Shown: positions 27,643-36,167 of the stretch, piece after piece
Position numbering within the stretch: position 1 is the first letter of the stretch
Layout of the letters: every line of letters starts with the position of its first letter
Assembly (NCBI RefSeq): GCF_027570195.1
Contig: NZ_JAKMUZ010000006.1
Location: 60,087-124,086 of the forward strand
Direction: 5' to 3'
DNA: 64,000 nt
Source of the DNA: Corynebacterium yonathiae
GTDB lineage: Bacteria > Actinomycetota > Actinomycetes > Mycobacteriales > Mycobacteriaceae
Position numbers and translations under genes: made by a program
The notes under the pieces: model-generated
Told to the model about the DNA's origin: nothing
Databases searched by the model: none
The model's input: the letters and a program-made list of their open reading frames with translations, nothing else

Positions 27643-28131
27643 CTAGAGTCCCGGAATCCGCGGCGCAGGCGGCAGCGGTAGCGCCGGCGGGGCGGGCATA
27701 GCTGGAACGGCCGGTGCGGCGTCCTCGATGCGCCCGCGGACCTCATGCGGCGGAATGTTGAGGTTCGGCAGGCCGGTTTTGTCCCGCGCAGGAGGGCGTG
27801 GCGCCGCCGGTTGTGGTGCAGGCGCCGGCGCGGGCCTAGGTGCAGGAGCGGGCGGCGGGCCCGGTTGTGGGCGCGAGGGCGGCGCGGCCTTAGGCGCAGG
27901 CGCGGACGTCGCGTTCGACGGCGAAGGTTCCGCGGCCGGCGGCGAAGGAGGGGCTGCGTCTTTCTGCGGCAGGTCGCGAGGGTTGAGAGGGTGGGGAGGG
28001 GGCTGTCAGGAGGGGACGTCGGCAAGCGGGGCGGCGCCTACCGAGGCCGGCAGCGGCCGGTCGGGCGCGGGCTGGGCGCAGCCGGCGAGGCATAAAGCGG
28101 CCAGGATGGCGAAAATGACAGTGCGCTGCAT
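27643..28131 (-). pseudogene. Proline-rich lipoprotein gene interrupted by an in-frame TGA
   Basis: Reading from the ATG at 28131 (with a GGGGGG run upstream) gives a clear lipoprotein signal, MQRTVIFAILAALCLAGCAQ, with Cys at residue 19 as the lipidated residue. The peptide stops after 41 residues at a TGA (28006-28008). The same frame then stays open for a further 120 codons to a TAG at 27643-27645. That part is strongly protein-like: Pro/Ala-rich repeats of the PAPAPRPAPAPAPQ type, then a non-repetitive segment DKTGLPNLNIPPHEVRGRIED and a final APALPLPPAPRIPGL-like tail. The most economical reading is a 162-codon surface lipoprotein gene carrying one nonsense mutation. UGA followed by C is also a leaky stop context, so readthrough or a sequencing error are alternatives. 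Confidence 0.7.
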
Positions 28132-28195
28132 TGAAAATCCCCCCGAATTGAAAAGTGCAACGCCCCGAAGTTTAGCGGCTGACTGTGAATCGCGC

Positions 28196-28231
28196 ACTCC
28201 AACTTTTGTATAGCGCGCGAGTCGCTAGAAT
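28196..28231 (+). promoter_or_regulatory. hemL promoter region with the ACTCCAACTTTTG element
   Basis: ACTCCAACTTTTG (28196-28208), identical to the element before hemE, then a TAGAAT -10-like hexamer (28226-28231) 7 nt before the ATG at 28239. Confidence 0.5.
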
Positions 28232-28238
28232 GTCAGAC

Positions 28239-29540
28239 ATGCCTAATACTTCCCAGTCACAACAGTGGTTTGAGCGTTCCTCCAAGGTGATTCCGGGCGG
28301 GGTGAACTCGCCGGTGCGCGCATTTGGCTCCGTGGGCGGCCAGGCCCGCGTGATTGAGCGGGGTGCGGGCTCGCGCCTGTGGGATGCCGACGGCAATGAG
28401 TACGTCGACTTGGTCAGTTCCTATGGTCCGATGATTCACGGCAACGCGCACCCGGAGATTGTGGAGGCCGTGCAGCAGGCCGCTGCAGGCGGTTTGAGCT
28501 TCGGCTCGCCCACGGAAGGCGAGGCCCTGCTTGCGGAGGCCATCGTTTCGCGCACCGCGGCCGATAAGGTGCGCATGGTCAACTCCGGCACCGAGGCCAC
28601 TATGTCTGCGGTCCGCCTGGCCCGCGGCTATACCGGCCGCGCCAAGGTATTGAAATTCGAGGGCTGCTACCACGGCCACGTAGATGCGCTGCTGGCTTCG
28701 GCCGGTTCCGGTGTGGCGACCTTTGCGCTGCCGGATTCCCCGGGCGTGACGGGCGCGACGGCGGCCGATACCATCGTCGTTCCTTATAACGATATCGAGG
28801 CCGTGCGTGAGGCCTTCGCGCAGCACCCGGGAGAGATTGCCTGCATTATCGCGGAAGCCTCGGCCGGAAACATGGGCACCGTGGCACCAGATGAGGGCTT
28901 CAATGCCGCGCTTGCCGACGTCGCCCATAAAGACGGCGCCCTCCTCATCCTCGACGAGGTCATGACTGGCTTCCGCACCTCTTATAAGGGTTGGTACGGC
29001 GTCGACGGCGTGGCAGCGGACCTGGTGACCTTTGGCAAGGTCGTCTCCGGCGGGCTGCCGGCCGCCGCCTTCGGTGGCCGCGCCGAGGTCATGGACTACC
29101 TCGCGCCGGAAGGACCGGTCTACCAGGCGGGCACGCTGTCCGGTAACCCGGTGGCGATGGCGTCGGGCCTGAAGTCTTTGGAGCTGGCCGATGAATCGCT
29201 CTATGAGCGTCTGCAGGCCAATGCGGACCGTCTGACCGGCATGATTTTTGAGGCGCTGTCGGCCGAGGGCGTAGCGCACCACATCCAGCGCGCATCCTCG
29301 ATGTTTTCCATCCGCTTTGCCGAGGGCGAGGGCCGCAACTTCGCCGATATGCAGGCGGCCGAGACCTTCCGCTTCACCCCGTTCTTCCACGCCCTACTGG
29401 ATAACGGCATCTACGTCGCGCCGAGCCCGTTCGAGACCTGGTTTGTCTCGGATGCTCTTAACGACGCCGACTTCGAGCTCATCGAAGCCGCCCTCAAGCC
29501 CGCCGCCCAAGCCGCGGCCGCCGCGCGTCCCGCAAACTAA
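28239..29540 (+). CDS. hemL: Glutamate-1-semialdehyde 2,1-aminomutase
   Basis: 433 residues. PLP enzyme that converts glutamate-1-semialdehyde to 5-aminolevulinate. Signatures: [28 protein letters not shown] ([21 protein letters not shown]), EVMTGFRT, and the PLP-Lys in [20 protein letters not shown]. The start is placed at the ATG at 28239 (MPNTSQSQ) because a TAGAAT hexamer ends 7 nt upstream, giving a leaderless mRNA. An in-frame ATG at 28230 overlaps that hexamer. The gene is separated from the rest of the hem cluster by three minus-strand genes, but its promoter shares a 13-mer with hemE. A histidine phosphatase gene follows after 8 bp. Confidence 0.96.
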   Translation: MPNTSQSQQWFERSSKVIPGGVNSPVRAFGSVGGQARVIERGAGSRLWDADGNEYVDLVSSYGPMIHGNAHPEIVEAVQQAAAGGLSFGSPTEGEALLAEAIVSRTAADKVRMVNSGTEATMSAVRLARGYTGRAKVLKFEGCYHGHVDALLASAGSGVATFALPDSPGVTGATAADTIVVPYNDIEAVREAFAQHPGEIACIIAEASAGNMGTVAPDEGFNAALADVAHKDGALLILDEVMTGFRTSYKGWYGVDGVAADLVTFGKVVSGGLPAAAFGGRAEVMDYLAPEGPVYQAGTLSGNPVAMASGLKSLELADESLYERLQANADRLTGMIFEALSAEGVAHHIQRASSMFSIRFAEGEGRNFADMQAAETFRFTPFFHALLDNGIYVAPSPFETWFVSDALNDADFELIEAALKPAAQAAAAARPAN

Positions 29541-29548
29541 GGAGAAAC

Positions 29549-30157
29549 ATGACACGCACCATCGTTCACCTCGTGCGCCACGGCGAGGTTCACAACCCGG
29601 AGAAGATTCTCTACGGGCGCATCCCGGGCTACCACCTATCCTCCCGCGGGCATTCCATGGCGGCGCGGACCGCGGAGACTTTCCGCGACCACGATGTGAC
29701 CTACCTGGCGGCCTCGCCACTGCAGCGCGCCCAGGAGACCGCGCGGCCGATTGCGGAGGCAACGGGGCTGGACGTGGACGTCGATAAGACGCTCATTGAG
29801 TCCGGCAACCGTTTTGAAGGCCTGCGCACTAAGGGCCTGCGCTCCGCGCTGTGGAACCCGCGTCGTTGGCCGCTGCTGGTCAACCCGCTAGAGCCATCGT
29901 GGGGCGAGCCCTATGAGCAGATTGCCGAGCGTATGCTGGGCTCCATTGAGCGCGCCCGCACCGCCGCGGCCGGCCACGAGGCGATTTTGGTCAGCCACCA
30001 GCTGCCCATCGTGATGGTGCAGCGCATCGTGCTGGGCCAGCGCCTGCCTCACGCGCCGTGGAATCGCGAATGTGACCTGGCCTCGGTAACTTCCCTGTTA
30101 TTCGAGGATAACCAGGTCACGGATATTTTCTACTCCTCGCCGGCGCAGGAGATTTAA
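29549..30157 (+). CDS. Histidine phosphatase (phosphoglycerate mutase-like) of the ccs operon
   Basis: 202 residues. It has the RHG motif (VHLVRHGEVHNPEKILYGR) and a second His in VSHQLPIVMVQR, as in the broad-specificity phosphatase branch of the phosphoglycerate mutase superfamily. AAGGAG precedes the ATG. The stop overlaps the next start (TAATG), so it is tightly coupled to the TlpA-like lipoprotein. The same arrangement, hemL then phosphatase then thioredoxin-like, occurs in mycobacteria (Rv0524-Rv0526). The substrate is unknown and a direct role in cytochrome maturation has not been established to my knowledge. Confidence 0.88.
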   Translation: MTRTIVHLVRHGEVHNPEKILYGRIPGYHLSSRGHSMAARTAETFRDHDVTYLAASPLQRAQETARPIAEATGLDVDVDKTLIESGNRFEGLRTKGLRSALWNPRRWPLLVNPLEPSWGEPYEQIAERMLGSIERARTAAAGHEAILVSHQLPIVMVQRIVLGQRLPHAPWNRECDLASVTSLLFEDNQVTDIFYSSPAQEI

Positions 30158-30768
30158 TGGCACTCCAAAGCAAACGCGCAGCCGGCGCGGTGCTGGCGGC
30201 GGCAGCCATCGCACTGCCTCTTGCCGGTTGCGCGCAGGATTCCGATAACGCCCAAAATGCGGTTGCTACCGGCGGCAACTTCGAGTTCATCACCCCCGGT
30301 GGCGAAAAAGTCATCAACTACGAGGAATCCGAGCGCAAGCCGCTACGTACGTTCTCCGGCGAGGATGTGCGCGATACGGATAAGACCATTTCCCTCGAGG
30401 ACTATGACGGCGAAATCGTCGTGCTCAATTCCTGGGGTCAGTGGTGCGCTCCCTGCCGCTCCGAGGCCGATGACCTCCAAGAGGTCCACTCCGATCTGCA
30501 AAAACGCCAGATCGGCACCGTCTTGGGGATTAATGTGCGCGATTATAACCCGCAGGTGTCCAATGACTTCCTCGAAGACAACGGACTGGAGTATCCCTCC
30601 ATCTATGATCCACCGTTTAAGACCGCCGCGGCCCTAGGCGGCGTGCCGACTTCCGTGGTGCCCACCACTATCGTCTTGGATAAACAGCACCGCCCGGCTA
30701 CGGTCTTTTTGCGGTCCATCACCGCTAAAGATGTGATGGAAGTCGTGGACAAGCTAGAAAAGGAATAA
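30157..30768 (+). CDS. TlpA/ResA-like thioredoxin-fold lipoprotein
   Basis: 203 residues. The signal peptide ends in the lipobox LPLAGC (Cys25), so the protein is anchored outside the membrane. The thioredoxin fold carries the redox motif WCAPC (Cys97 and Cys100) and a cis-Pro in GVPTSVVPTTIVLD. In System II cytochrome c maturation such proteins reduce the CxxCH cysteines of apocytochrome before heme ligation, taking electrons from CcdA. That fits its place directly before ccdA, with the stop abutting its start. It overlaps the phosphatase stop by one base. Confidence 0.92.
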   Translation: MALQSKRAAGAVLAAAAIALPLAGCAQDSDNAQNAVATGGNFEFITPGGEKVINYEESERKPLRTFSGEDVRDTDKTISLEDYDGEIVVLNSWGQWCAPCRSEADDLQEVHSDLQKRQIGTVLGINVRDYNPQVSNDFLEDNGLEYPSIYDPPFKTAAALGGVPTSVVPTTIVLDKQHRPATVFLRSITAKDVMEVVDKLEKE

Positions 30769-31572
30769 ATGGACAACGCAGCGAGCATCGGCAACTCTTT
30801 TGCTGAAGCCGCGACCTCCGGCCCTCTCCTTCTGGGCCTGCTCGCGGCAGCCCTAGCGGGGCTGGTGAGTTTCGCCAGCCCGTGCGTGATCCCGCTGGTG
30901 CCTGGTTATATTTCCTATCTGGCCGGCGTGGTGGGCGGCGAGGTTACCTTCGATGGGGAGCTGGGGGTGGGCGTCGGCAAGCGCAGGCAATGGGCCGTGG
31001 CATTGGCCGCGACCTTGTTCATCCTCGGTTTTACCGTGGTATTCCTGCTGGCGACGGTCTCGGTATTCGGCGCGATTTCCGCGCTCCGGCTTAATGAGGA
31101 AATGCTCATGCGGGTAGGCGGCGGCGTGACCATCTTGATGGGCGTGGTTTTCTTGGGCGCGATTCCAGCGCTGCAGAAAGATACCCGCATGGCGCCGAAG
31201 CGCTGGACCACCTGGCTGGGAGCGCCGCTACTCGGCGGGGTATTCGCGCTGGGCTGGACGCCGTGCTTGGGCCCAACGCTGGCCGCCATCATTTCCGTAT
31301 CGGCCGGCACCGAGGGCATGACGGCCGCGCGTGGCGTGCTGCTCATCATCTTTTATTGCCTGGGCCTGGGCTTGCCGTTCCTTCTGGTGGCGCTGGGCTC
31401 CGCGCGGGCGATGCGCACGATTTCGTGGGCCCGCAAACACTCGCATACCATCCAAATAATCGGCGGCGTGGCCATGATCCTCGTCGGCCTGGCACTGGTA
31501 ACCGGCCTATGGGGCGAATTTATTAGCCTCATCCGCCAGTGGACCGGCAACTACGGCGCAACCCTTATTTAG
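30769..31572 (+). CDS. ccdA: Cytochrome c biogenesis membrane protein CcdA
   Basis: 267 residues, six membrane helices of the DsbD-beta/CcdA type. The two redox cysteines are in FASPCVIPLVPGY (Cys39) and GWTPCLGPTLAA, both next to Pro, as required for moving electrons across the membrane to ResA/TlpA. The start lies immediately after the preceding stop, and resB follows after 7 bp. It acts with the upstream lipoprotein to keep apocytochrome cysteines reduced. Confidence 0.95.
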   Translation: MDNAASIGNSFAEAATSGPLLLGLLAAALAGLVSFASPCVIPLVPGYISYLAGVVGGEVTFDGELGVGVGKRRQWAVALAATLFILGFTVVFLLATVSVFGAISALRLNEEMLMRVGGGVTILMGVVFLGAIPALQKDTRMAPKRWTTWLGAPLLGGVFALGWTPCLGPTLAAIISVSAGTEGMTAARGVLLIIFYCLGLGLPFLLVALGSARAMRTISWARKHSHTIQIIGGVAMILVGLALVTGLWGEFISLIRQWTGNYGATLI

Positions 31573-31579
31573 GAGAGAC

Positions 31580-33211
31580 GTGAAATATTTCCGCAAAGCC
31601 TGGCGTTGGCTGACCAGTATGCGCACCGCGCTAGCGCTGCTTTTCTTGCTGGCGCTGGCCGCGATTCCCGGTTCTTTGCTGCCGCAGCGCGATCTCAACG
31701 AGCAGAACGTGCAGGACTTTATCGAGTCCAATGGCAACGTGGCGAAGATTTATGACAAGCTGCAGCTTTTCGACGTCTTTTCTTCCGTCTGGTTCCAAGC
31801 CATCTTCGTCCTTCTCGCTATTTCCCTGGTTGGCTGCATCCTGCCGCGCTCCTGGGATCACTATAAGGCGTGGAAGACCCCGCCGACGCGCGCCCCGAAG
31901 TACCTCCACAAGCTGCCGCTGGCGGCCGAGGGGCACTCGGAAAAGAGCGAGGAGGAACTATCCGCGGAAATTAAGAAGCGTCTGAAGAGGTGGCGCGTGG
32001 CCGAGTATTCCCCGGAGAAGGACCGTGCCGGCGTGCATACCTTCTCCGCGGAGCGCGGCTACGGCCGCGAGCTAGCCAACCTCATTTTCCACGTGGCGCT
32101 GGTAGCCATCCTGGTTACGGTTGCCGCCGGCAAACTGGTCAACTACGAAGGCCAGGTCATCGTGGTCACTGAGTCTGGCTCGCAGGGCGGCGGCCAGACC
32201 CTGGACCAGTCCACGGAGTTCTGCAATACCTCTACGTCTAATTTTGACTCCTTCCGTGCCGGCCCGCTTTTCGACGGCACCGGGCTCCACCCTTTCTGCC
32301 TCATCGCCCATGACTTCGCGGCCGAATACCTGCCGAATGGCCAGGCCGAGATGTTTACCTCCAACGTCTCCTACGCGGAGGGCGATGAGATCTACAAGGA
32401 TGACTCCGAGTGGAAGGATTATGAGCTCAAGGTCAACCATCCGCTGCGCTTAGCGCATAACCGCGTTTATTTGCAGGGCCATGGCTACGCGCCGACGGTC
32501 ACCGTGGAATGGCCCAATGGTGAAAAGCGCACCCAGACCATTCAGTTCCAGCCGAATGATACGACCTTCTTCTTGTCCTCCGGCGCGATGCGCTTCGACC
32601 CGCCGGCCGGCATGCACCCGGACCTTTATGAGCGCCGTCAGAACCAGATTGCTATCCAGGGCCTCTTCGCACCCACGGCCGAGTGGGCCGGGGAAAACGG
32701 CAAGCTGCTCCAGTCGGCCTACCCGGGCCTGCAGGATCCGGCCATGGCCATCGATATTTACCGCGGCGATGCCGGCTTGGATACCGGCACCCCGCAGTCC
32801 TTCTTCTCTTTGGATCCGAACTTGGTGCAGTCCGGCCAGCTGCAAAAGATTGACCGCGTGAACCTTAACCAGGGCGAGGATGTCACCTTGGATGATGGCA
32901 CCAAGATCACCTTCGACGGCGCCAGCGAGTTCGCTAACTACCAGGTCTCTTATGACCCCTTCCAGAAGTGGGTGCTGGCCTCCGCGTTGGTCATGCTCAT
33001 TTCTTTGGTGGGTTCGCTGGTCATTAAGCGCCGCCGCGTCTATATTCGCCTGCGGCCGAATGCGGCCGGCGGCACCGATGTGGAGATGGGCGGCCTCGCC
33101 CGCACCGATCGCGCCGGTTGGTCCGAGGAGTTCCACGAGCTGCACCGGGCGCTGTTGGAGTTGCCGGACCCAGACGAAGTCGAAGAAGACGAGCTTTATA
33201 CCGATGATTAG
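31580..33211 (+). CDS. resB: Cytochrome c biogenesis protein ResB
   Basis: 543 residues from a GTG, with GGAGAG upstream. ResB-family features: N-terminal helices (RKAWRWLTSMRTALALLFLLALAAIPG at about 5-30, then around 70-90), a third helix near 165-185, a large extracytoplasmic domain (about 190-455), and a C-terminal helix (about 460-485) with a cytoplasmic acidic tail. Together with CcsB/CcsA it forms the System II cytochrome c synthetase, which carries heme across the membrane and ligates it to apocytochrome c. A strong hairpin (33218-33247) follows the stop. Confidence 0.93.
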   Translation: MKYFRKAWRWLTSMRTALALLFLLALAAIPGSLLPQRDLNEQNVQDFIESNGNVAKIYDKLQLFDVFSSVWFQAIFVLLAISLVGCILPRSWDHYKAWKTPPTRAPKYLHKLPLAAEGHSEKSEEELSAEIKKRLKRWRVAEYSPEKDRAGVHTFSAERGYGRELANLIFHVALVAILVTVAAGKLVNYEGQVIVVTESGSQGGGQTLDQSTEFCNTSTSNFDSFRAGPLFDGTGLHPFCLIAHDFAAEYLPNGQAEMFTSNVSYAEGDEIYKDDSEWKDYELKVNHPLRLAHNRVYLQGHGYAPTVTVEWPNGEKRTQTIQFQPNDTTFFLSSGAMRFDPPAGMHPDLYERRQNQIAIQGLFAPTAEWAGENGKLLQSAYPGLQDPAMAIDIYRGDAGLDTGTPQSFFSLDPNLVQSGQLQKIDRVNLNQGEDVTLDDGTKITFDGASEFANYQVSYDPFQKWVLASALVMLISLVGSLVIKRRRVYIRLRPNAAGGTDVEMGGLARTDRAGWSEEFHELHRALLELPDPDEVEEDELYTDD

Positions 33212-33217
33212 TACGCC

Positions 33218-33247
33218 GGCCTAGTCCAACAAAAGTTGGATTAGGCC
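33218..33247 (+). terminator. 13-bp hairpin between resB and ccsB
   Basis: Arms GGCCTAGTCCAAC (33218-33230) and GTTGGATTAGGCC (33235-33247), one G:U pair, AAAA loop, no long U-run (GTTTCG follows). On the minus strand it contains TCCAACTTTTG, also part of the hemE/hemL element. It may be an attenuator or terminator. Confidence 0.55.
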
Positions 33248-33306
33248 GTTTCGCTGAGTAAGGTAATCAGCACTTACCCCCACACGTGTGAAGGCTAGGA
33301 GCATTC

Positions 33307-34326
33307 ATGCAGATCGATCAGAATCTGTCTAATTTCTCAGATATCGCGGTACAGACCGCCTTTGTGGTGTACTGCGTCGCGCTCTTTTTGTCGCTGTTTT
33401 ACTACGGCCGCATGCAGGGAATTATTGAGGGCCGCCGCGCCGTGAAATCCCAGGCCGCGAAGGTTTTAGTGGGGGCGGGCGCCGGGGGCGTCGATAAGCA
33501 GAGCTATGCAGGCGAAGTAGCTCAGTCCTCCTCCGGAATGACGGCCGATGAGCTGAAGGAAAAGGAGCGCAAGGCCGATAAACTCGGCGGCATGACCAGC
33601 GCGCTGATGTGGGTGGGCATTGCGCTGCACGCCGCGGCGATTGTGCTGCGTGGGCTGGCTACCGGCCGCTTCCCCTTTGGCAACCTATACGAGTACGTGC
33701 TGATGGTGAGCTTCGGTGTGCTGCTGGTGGGCAATATTGCCATGCAGCGCAAGGAGTGGCGCACCGTGTGGCCATGGCTGCTCACTCCGGTGTTGGCGCT
33801 AATGTTTTATGGCTCCACCAAGCTCTATGCAGAGTCTGCCCCGGTGGTGCCGGCGCTGCAGTCGCACTGGCTGCCCATCCACGTCACCGTGGTTTCTCTG
33901 GGTGCGTCCATTGGTATTATTTCCGGCATTGTCTCGCTACTGACCCTTCTCCGCATGGCACAGCCGAAGCATGCCGAGCACGGCCTCGTTGGTGCTGTAG
34001 CCCGCCCTTTGCCTTCGGCCGCGAAGATTGATCAGCTGGCCTACCGTCTGGCCGTGATCACCCTGCCAACCTTGGGCTTGGGCATCATCTTGGGCGCTAT
34101 TTGGGCCGAGTCCGCTTGGGGCCGCTTCTGGGGCTGGGACCCGAAGGAAACCGTGTCTTTCGCTACCTGGATCCTTTATGCCGCCTACCTGCACGCGCGT
34201 GCGACGCCAGCGTTCCGCAAGGCTGCGCCGTGGATCAATGTCATCGCGATGGCGCTGATGGTCTTCAACCTCTTTTTCATCAACATGGTGGTCTCCGGCC
34301 TGCATTCCTACGCGGGGCTGAACTAG
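33307..34326 (+). CDS. ccsB: Cytochrome c synthetase subunit CcsB/CcsA (heme handling)
   Basis: 339 residues. It is a multi-helix membrane protein with the tryptophan-rich heme-handling motif WGRFWGWDPKETVSFATWILYAAYLHAR, the WWD hallmark of CcsA/CcmC/CcmF proteins. Histidines for heme ligation lie in loops such as ALQSHWLPIHV, and the C-terminus has VSGLHSYAGLN. Partner of ResB in System II. A ribosome-binding site (CTAGGAG) precedes the ATG, and the stop directly abuts the start of a small XRE-type regulator. The naming (ccsA or ccsB) varies between genomes. Confidence 0.93.
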   Translation: MQIDQNLSNFSDIAVQTAFVVYCVALFLSLFYYGRMQGIIEGRRAVKSQAAKVLVGAGAGGVDKQSYAGEVAQSSSGMTADELKEKERKADKLGGMTSALMWVGIALHAAAIVLRGLATGRFPFGNLYEYVLMVSFGVLLVGNIAMQRKEWRTVWPWLLTPVLALMFYGSTKLYAESAPVVPALQSHWLPIHVTVVSLGASIGIISGIVSLLTLLRMAQPKHAEHGLVGAVARPLPSAAKIDQLAYRLAVITLPTLGLGIILGAIWAESAWGRFWGWDPKETVSFATWILYAAYLHARATPAFRKAAPWINVIAMALMVFNLFFINMVVSGLHSYAGLN

Positions 34327-34587
34327 ATGGCGGAGCATACGAGCCCGCGCCATAAGCTCGGCAAGCCGGCGGGCGATAATGCGGTGATTTTGGGGCTGGG
34401 CGCGCAATTTGCCGAGCGCCGCCGCGAGTTGGGCATTTTGCAGCAGCAGCTTGCCGACGCCGCCGGTATCTCCCGCTCCACCCTCCACACCATCGAGCAC
34501 GGTGGGGCTGGCGTGCGGTGGGAAAAAATCACCGCCGTGGCCGAGGCTTTAGGCCTCGAGATGCGGTTTGTACCGAAGGAATCCTAA
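34327..34587 (+). CDS. Small XRE-type helix-turn-helix protein at the end of the ccs operon
   Basis: 86 residues. An HTH_3/XRE domain covers about residues 25-80: GAQFAERRRELGILQQQLADAAGISRSTLHTIEHGGAGVRWEKI, followed by a short C-terminal strand EMRFVPK. The start sits right after the ccsB stop with no gap, so it is translationally coupled to cytochrome c maturation. The 3' end overlaps the convergent small membrane protein gene by 4 bp. It resembles stand-alone antitoxin-like XRE proteins, but no toxin gene adjoins it. Its target is unknown; regulation of its own operon is a guess. Confidence 0.82.
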   Translation: MAEHTSPRHKLGKPAGDNAVILGLGAQFAERRRELGILQQQLADAAGISRSTLHTIEHGGAGVRWEKITAVAEALGLEMRFVPKES

Positions 34588-34829
34588 TCTTTTTCGCCGT
34601 CGGCGTCGCGTTTGCGGCGCTGGCGGCGTTTTTCTTCTTCTGCCTCCTGCGCCCGGCGCTGTTTGAAGCGCTCCTTTTCCAGTTTCCAGAGGAATTCCTC
34701 GTCATCGTCGGGGCCCTTGATAGCGCGGGGTTGTTCCACCTCACGCTTTTTCCAAGTGGAGGGCCCGAAGGCCTTCCACACCAAGTAGGCGGCGAGGACA
34801 AAGAGTAAGAGGAGGATGATTCGGCCCAT
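34584..34829 (-). CDS. Small single-pass membrane protein with charged tail
   Basis: 81 residues from the ATG at 34829 (MGRIILLLLFVLAAYLVWKAF). One N-terminal membrane helix (3-21) is followed by a hydrophilic tail that ends in a Glu/Arg/Lys-rich stretch (FKQRRAQEAEEEKRRQRRKRDADGEKD), probably a cytoplasmic alpha-helix. The longer open frame to 34889 would overlap the divergent DUF4229 promoter. It shares a ~38-bp divergent promoter region with that gene. No domain is recognised and its function is unknown. Confidence 0.68.
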   Translation of the reverse strand: MGRIILLLLFVLAAYLVWKAFGPSTWKKREVEQPRAIKGPDDDEEFLWKLEKERFKQRRAQEAEEEKRRQRRKRDADGEKD

Positions 34830-34867
34830 GCGTGGAATTCTACCTGCACCGCGTACAATCAACCCCC

Positions 34868-35194
34868 ATGACGCATAATCCTGAGCCACCCAAGCCGGAC
34901 CCAGAACTGCGCCGCCGCTCGCGCGCGGCGCTGTGGAAGTACGGGCTCGCCCGCGTAGTGCTTTTTATTGCTTTGACCGTGGTGATCGAGCTGCTTTCTA
35001 TCGCCATCCGCTTTCCCATCCCGGTGCTCGTCGCGGCGCTGCTGGCGCTCTTCGTTGCGCTGCCGCTATCGATGCTCATTTTTAAAAAATGGCGCATCGA
35101 GGCCACTCAAACGCTTGCGGAGTACTCCGCCCAGCGCAAGGCCCACAAGCGCTGGGTCCAGGCGGAGCTGGAAGGCCGCGCCGCGCAGGACTAG
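34868..35194 (+). CDS. DUF4229-like membrane protein
   Basis: 108 residues from the ATG at 34868. Two membrane helices (about 27-47 and 52-72) follow a basic Pro-rich N-terminus (PEPPKPDPELRRRSRAALWKYGLAR). The tail contains FKKWR and a basic amphipathic helix, as in DUF4229 proteins found beside menA in Actinobacteria. A TACAAT hexamer (34854-34859) ends 8 nt before the ATG, indicating a leaderless transcript. The stop TAG overlaps the menA stop by 4 bp (CTAG). Its function is unknown; the conserved link to menA is suggestive only. Confidence 0.75.
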   Translation: MTHNPEPPKPDPELRRRSRAALWKYGLARVVLFIALTVVIELLSIAIRFPIPVLVAALLALFVALPLSMLIFKKWRIEATQTLAEYSAQRKAHKRWVQAELEGRAAQD

Positions 35195-36129
35195 ACGAGG
35201 ATGAGTGCGGCGGCCTCGATAATCGCCCACAGGAGCATCGCGCGGCCAGTCAGGCCGAGCACGGGGATAAGCTTTGGTCCTTGAGCGCCGCGATTGACGG
35301 TGCGAATGGCGCGAAGCGCGAAGGGGAAGTAGACCAAGCCGATGAGTGCGAGCCAGCTGCTAAAGGCAATGCCAATGGTCAGCAGGAATGGCAGTAGGAG
35401 TAGCAGCGTAAAGAGCAGGCGCGCCTTCTCGTTGCCGAGGCGCACGGCGAGGGTAATCTTGCCGGTTTCGGCGTCGGAGGGAATATCGCGGATATTATTG
35501 ACTAGGTTGACTCCGGAGCTCATCGCGCCGATGCCCACGGCCAGCGCGAGGCCCGACCACGATAGCCGGCCCGCCTGCGTGAATTCGGTACCGAGCACGG
35601 CGACCAATCCGAAAAAGATGAAGACGGCGACCTCGCCGAGCCCGCGATAGCCATACGGGTTCTTGCCGCCGGTATAAAACCATGCTCCGGCGATGCACAG
35701 CGCGCCGACGAGGATGAGCCACCACGCGTGCGCCGCAAAGGAAAGCGCAATGCCGGCGAGCCCAGCCACAGCGAAGGCGCCAAAGGCCGCGAGCTTCACC
35801 TGCTGCGGGCGGGCCAGGCCGCCGCCGGTCAGGCGCTGCGGGCCGGTGCGGTCATCGTCGGTGCCGCGGATGCCATCGGAATAGTCATTGGCATAGTTCA
35901 CGCCGATGATAAGTGCCCACGCCACGATGAGGGCGAGGAGCGCGCGGCCCACGTGGCCGCCGTCGATGCCGAAGGCCGCGCCGGTGCCCGCCACGACGGG
36001 CGCAAACGCGTTGGCCCACGTGTGCGGGCGAGCGCCCTCGAGCCAATCCTGGGCAGTAGCGGAGTAATTACCAGTGGAGTTACCGGTGGAATGGGCCCCG
36101 GAATGCGGGGCAGACTTCGAGGCAGACAT
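35191..36129 (-). CDS. menA: 1,4-dihydroxy-2-naphthoate polyprenyltransferase
   Basis: 312 residues from the ATG at 36129. It is a UbiA-family membrane prenyltransferase that attaches the polyprenyl chain to DHNA, giving demethylmenaquinone. The first Asp-rich motif NYANDYSDGIRGTDDDR binds prenyl diphosphate with Mg2+, the second is NNIRDIPSDAETGK, and ~8 membrane helices are visible. A CACAAT hexamer (36137-36142, minus strand) ends 7 nt before the ATG, suggesting a leaderless mRNA. It works with the menE, menB, menC, menD and menG genes further right. The N-terminal ~25 residues are Ser/Thr/Gly-rich and not conserved. Confidence 0.95.
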   Translation of the reverse strand: MSASKSAPHSGAHSTGNSTGNYSATAQDWLEGARPHTWANAFAPVVAGTGAAFGIDGGHVGRALLALIVAWALIIGVNYANDYSDGIRGTDDDRTGPQRLTGGGLARPQQVKLAAFGAFAVAGLAGIALSFAAHAWWLILVGALCIAGAWFYTGGKNPYGYRGLGEVAVFIFFGLVAVLGTEFTQAGRLSWSGLALAVGIGAMSSGVNLVNNIRDIPSDAETGKITLAVRLGNEKARLLFTLLLLLPFLLTIGIAFSSWLALIGLVYFPFALRAIRTVNRGAQGPKLIPVLGLTGRAMLLWAIIEAAALILV

Positions 36130-36167
36130 AGCCACCATTGTGCCACTGCGGCACGCGCGGACGGCAA

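Noticed and set aside
28006..28008. TGA in the lipoprotein gene as selenocysteine or Trp recoding
   Set aside because: No SECIS-like hairpin is evident directly downstream, neighbouring genes use TGA as a normal stop, and Actinobacteria do not reassign TGA to Trp.
27644..28213. Glycine-rich plus-strand reading frame (about 161 codons) opposite the lipoprotein gene
   Set aside because: It is the antisense of Pro/Ala-rich codons, has no ribosome-binding site, and runs across the lipoprotein start and the hemL promoter. The minus-strand frame, with its signal peptide, explains the composition better.
34327..34829. XRE protein plus adjacent small membrane protein as a toxin-antitoxin pair
   Set aside because: The two genes are convergent, not an operon, and the membrane protein has a long charged tail unlike small-helix toxins.
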